From: JAAZBV01 sp964499695
Lineage (GTDB): Bacteria > Desulfobacterota > DSM-4660 > Desulfatiglandales > HGW-15
Assembly (NCBI GenBank): GCA_964499695.1
Contig: CAZCMD010000004.1
Coordinates: 7,809 to 71,808 of the forward strand
Length of the DNA stretch: 64,000 nucleotides
Direction of reading: 5' to 3'
The position numbers and the translations under genes were made by a program. The notes beneath the pieces are model-generated. The model saw only the letters and a list, made by a program, of their open reading frames with translations. It did no database searches and had not been told where the DNA came from. Below are positions 62,365-64,000 of this stretch, one piece after another (the first letter of the stretch is position 1; the number at the start of each line of letters is the position of its first letter).

Positions 62365-62817
62365 CTACAGGAATTTTTTCATATCGGGAGCTAATAAGAT
62401 GAGCCTCTTTGCCTCATCTGATTCTGCACCCATAAGTGAGAAATCCTGATATTCAAACCCCGGTGCAACAGAACACCCCACAAGGACAGTGTCTGATACA
62501 GGCTCTGCTGCCTGCCATAAACCGGCTGTTACCACATAACAGAAATTATTATTTTCCGCTGAAAGAATCATGTGCTCTGGAGAGTTATCTGACCCATCCC
62601 ATATATAAAGGTTGAGCCCTGCCCCCTGATAAAAGTTCCAGACCTCATCTGATGCTACCCTGTGAAATCTGCTTACCTCGCCCGGGTTGAGTGAAAAATA
62701 GATATGTGTAATGGCAGATCGTGTACTGCCTTTAAGGGTTGTAACTGTTGCAGTCGACCTGAATATTTCACAGAAGCGACCGCCCTCCGGGTGATTTATA
62801 AGATTAATAGTTCCCAT
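62365..62817 (-). CDS. Cupin, DUF985 family
   Basis: 150 residues from ATG 62817; an upstream ATG at 62892 adds 25 hydrophobic residues with no good Shine-Dalgarno. HPEGGRFCEIFRS, THIYFSLNPGEVSRFHRVAS, DEVWNFYQGAGLNLYIW and GCSVAPGFEYQDFSL are typical of the DUF985 (cupin 5) family. It is a small beta-barrel that binds a metal or sugar; function is unknown. It ends 10 bases before the PLA2-like gene start. Confidence 0.85.
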   Translation of the reverse strand: MGTINLINHPEGGRFCEIFRSTATVTTLKGSTRSAITHIYFSLNPGEVSRFHRVASDEVWNFYQGAGLNLYIWDGSDNSPEHMILSAENNNFCYVVTAGLWQAAEPVSDTVLVGCSVAPGFEYQDFSLMGAESDEAKRLILLAPDMKKFL

Positions 62818-63000
62818 AGATATTTTCTCTGATGAATTGATAATAATTTGAATAGCCAGGCTTATTTTTATCTCCCAATATAATGAAAACAATAAATATT
62901 CAAGGAGATAATAGGCTCTCTACTCCAATCACGGGAGAGAATCCACGAGGGTGAGATACTGTTTGATTAGTTAATAATCAGCATAGAATAAATAATCATT

Positions 63001-63040
63001 TGAAATCTGTAGACAAGGCATGCCTTGTCTACAGATTTCA
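63001..63040. repeat. Perfect 40-base palindrome
   Basis: TGAAATCTGTAGACAAGGCA (63001-63020) is followed at once by its exact reverse complement (63021-63040). The core GTAGACAAGG...CTAC has the same GTAG/CTAC ends as the REP families. It lies 19 bases after the MerR stop codon, where it may also act as a terminator. Confidence 0.9.
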
Positions 63041-63059
63041 GGGTTTAGTCTCTGCAAAT

Positions 63060-63818
63060 TTATTTTAACTGCTTGTCCGCATAAAATTCCATAGCTGCGC
63101 AAAGAAAGTCTGCAAGCCCTGGCTTGAATTTATCATAATACTCCCTGAACTCAGGGTTTTCCTTGTAGGTCTTTCCAAGCCCTTTATAGGTTTCGGCATT
63201 TGCGGGGTAAAATTTTTCAATCCATGCATGATGGCGTTTTATAATGGCCTGAACCTCCTTCGTATCAGGCGATGCCTTACCCATAAGGTCGGCAAGTTCC
63301 CTTGTGATGGCATCTCCCTCCTCCTTTGTCTCATGCCATTCACGCCTGCTCATTTTACTCATGCGCTCCCTGCTGGTCTTTACAAGTTCTGGGTCATATT
63401 TTTCATCTACCTCTTTTTTATATCTTTCTATCTTTTCTTTACTGAAACCTTCATACAGTTCTTCATCTGTGAGAGTCATATTGTCCTCCTTATAATGTGA
63501 AATTGTTTTATCAATAGTGTTCAGGAGATTTGAAAGCCTTTCAATCCGTTTTTCAATAGTATTACGATGATCTTTAAGAGCCTTAACCTCATCGTACTCA
63601 GGGTCATCCAGGATATCCTTTATCTCCGTCAGCGAAAAATCCAGTTCACGATAAAAAAGTATCTGCTGCAACCGCAAAAGGTCTTCACGCTGGTATTTTC
63701 TGTAGCCCGAGTCCGTACGAAAGGAGGGCTTTAACAACCCTATCTCATCATAATGGTGAAGTGTGCGCACACTCACACCAGCCAGTTTTGCAAGCCTGCT
63801 TACATTATAAACCTTCAT
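63060..63818 (-). CDS. MerR family regulator with TipAS ligand domain
   Basis: 252 residues from ATG 63818, with GGAGGAG just upstream. The MerR HTH is YNVSRLAKLAGVSVRTLHHYDEIGLLKP, followed by a dimer helix (about 75-115). A TipAS domain (about 130-250) has ITRELADLMGKA, HHAWIEKFYPANAETYKGLG and FRE YYDKFKPGLADFL. TipA-type proteins bind peptide antibiotics or other drugs and activate promoters with overlong spacers, usually including their own. Confidence 0.92.
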   Translation of the reverse strand: MKVYNVSRLAKLAGVSVRTLHHYDEIGLLKPSFRTDSGYRKYQREDLLRLQQILFYRELDFSLTEIKDILDDPEYDEVKALKDHRNTIEKRIERLSNLLNTIDKTISHYKEDNMTLTDEELYEGFSKEKIERYKKEVDEKYDPELVKTSRERMSKMSRREWHETKEEGDAITRELADLMGKASPDTKEVQAIIKRHHAWIEKFYPANAETYKGLGKTYKENPEFREYYDKFKPGLADFLCAAMEFYADKQLK

Positions 63819-63838
63819 AATCTCCTCCATTATTCAAG

Positions 63839-63869
63839 ATGCTACAGTATAACGTAACGTGAGGGTCAA
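63839..63869 (-). promoter_or_regulatory. MerR-type promoter/operator of the TipA-like gene
   Basis: On the minus strand TTGACC (63869-63864), a 19-base spacer and TAGCAT (63844-63839). The spacer holds CTCACGTTACGTTA, close to the ACGT-rich dyad of MerR multidrug regulators. The 19-base spacer is the MerR hallmark and suggests autoregulation. Confidence 0.6.
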
Positions 63870-63897
63870 GAGAAAATTTTATATTTTTAAAATATTA

Positions 63898-63941
63898 TTG
63901 TATTGACACATTAATACAATTGTATTAGTTTCTTAATACAA
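63898..63941 (+). promoter_or_regulatory. Promoter with TAATACAA operator array for a divergent gene
   Basis: TTGACA at 63903-63908, a 17-base spacer and TAGTTT at 63926-63931. A perfect 16-base palindrome TAATACAA/TTGTATTA is at 63912-63927, a further TAATACAA at 63934-63941 (22 bases on) and TTGTATT at 63898-63904. It looks like a repressor site covering a promoter. Confidence 0.6.
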
Positions 63942-63967
63942 TTTATCATTTATAGGAAAATCTTGGA

Positions 63968-64000
63968 ATGCAGATACATATCTCTACAAAAGACGGCGTA
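63968..64000 (+). CDS. Start of a gene cut by the window edge, possibly GntR/YtrA-type regulator
   Basis: ATG at 63968 opens 11 codons, MQIHISTKDGV, to the edge, with a GGAAAA/TTGGA region upstream. The N-terminus resembles small GntR/YtrA regulators, which begin with a few residues and then xGVPIYxQI. The palindromic operator upstream would fit autorepression. Too little is present to be sure. Confidence 0.35.
   Translation, partial: MQIHISTKDGV

Noticed and set aside
1..64000. tRNA or rRNA genes
   Set aside because: No cloverleaf with GGTTCRA-type T-loop and no rRNA-like stretch was recognised by eye on either strand.

Overview
The window looks like a scaffold from a Gram-negative, probably anaerobic bacterium, most likely Desulfobacterota (the old Deltaproteobacteria) or a near relative. 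The signs are lipoproteins and TonB receptors, anaerobic-type corrinoid salvage genes, a membrane polyferredoxin, a DUF362 ferredoxin-partner-type protein, System II cytochrome c assembly proteins, and moderate to low GC. This placement is an inference from gene content. A run of exactly 100 N at 26746-26845 shows it is a gapped draft assembly, so the order across the gap is not certain.

Region 1 (1-5290, minus strand) is a four-gene unit. It holds CcsA-like and CcsB/ResB-like haem-handling membrane proteins, a TonB-dependent receptor, and a secreted fusion protein running off the left edge. The fusion carries two sulfite-oxidase-type molybdopterin folds, a CxxCH haem motif and a tetrapyrrole methylase domain. 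A lone DUF374 acyltransferase (plus strand) follows.

Region 2 (6588-26745) is a corrinoid uptake, remodelling and assembly region made of two minus-strand operons, each headed by a cobalamin riboswitch with an intrinsic terminator. Operon A reads adh - trpD-like - cobT - cobS - cobC/cobD-like aminotransferase - cbiB. Operon B reads btuB - (BtuF-like)-CbiZ fusion - btuF - btuC - btuD - exbB - exbD - tonB - cobQ/cbiP - REP-associated transposase - cobU - cobA. Outer-membrane uptake, energisation, periplasmic capture, possible periplasmic side-chain removal, import, adenosylation and nucleotide-loop assembly are thus encoded together. An SDR with a His in place of the catalytic Tyr sits between the operons.

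Region 3 (26846-38888, mostly plus strand) has xylan-related enzymes (a CE15-like esterase cut by the gap and a GH8 Rex-type enzyme), a receiver protein, a cardiolipin synthase, a ThDP enzyme, a methyltransferase and a 1503-residue propeller-type hybrid sensor kinase. Region 4 (38948-49171) has groES-groEL, a cysteine synthase / CysRS-like fusion with degenerate aminoacylation motifs, a polyferredoxin, a DUF362 protein, a MalY/PatB-type lyase and a NifA-like activator. Region 5 (49318-57000) has three small lipoprotein genes including an ankyrin protein, a PAS-PAS hybrid histidine kinase and small envelope proteins.

Region 6 (57013-61170, minus strand) is an operon of ECF sigma factor, membrane anti-sigma candidate with a periplasmic dockerin-like EF-hand pair, secreted cohesin-like protein and VIT/VWA lipoprotein. 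It could be an extracytoplasmic signalling module built on a dockerin-cohesin contact. The right end has a broken RAYT transposase, a PLA2-like lipoprotein, a DUF985 cupin, a TipA-type MerR regulator and the start of a divergent, possibly GntR/YtrA-type gene.

Two families of REP palindromes (GTAGGGGC... and GTAGAGAC...) are scattered through the window. Each has its own RAYT transposase, and each RAYT carries in-frame copies of its own REP. I judge the CysK-CysRS fusion, the sigma/dockerin/cohesin operon, the exported CbiZ fusion and the exported methylase fusion the best candidates for undescribed biology. No database search could be run, so novelty is not established for any of them.
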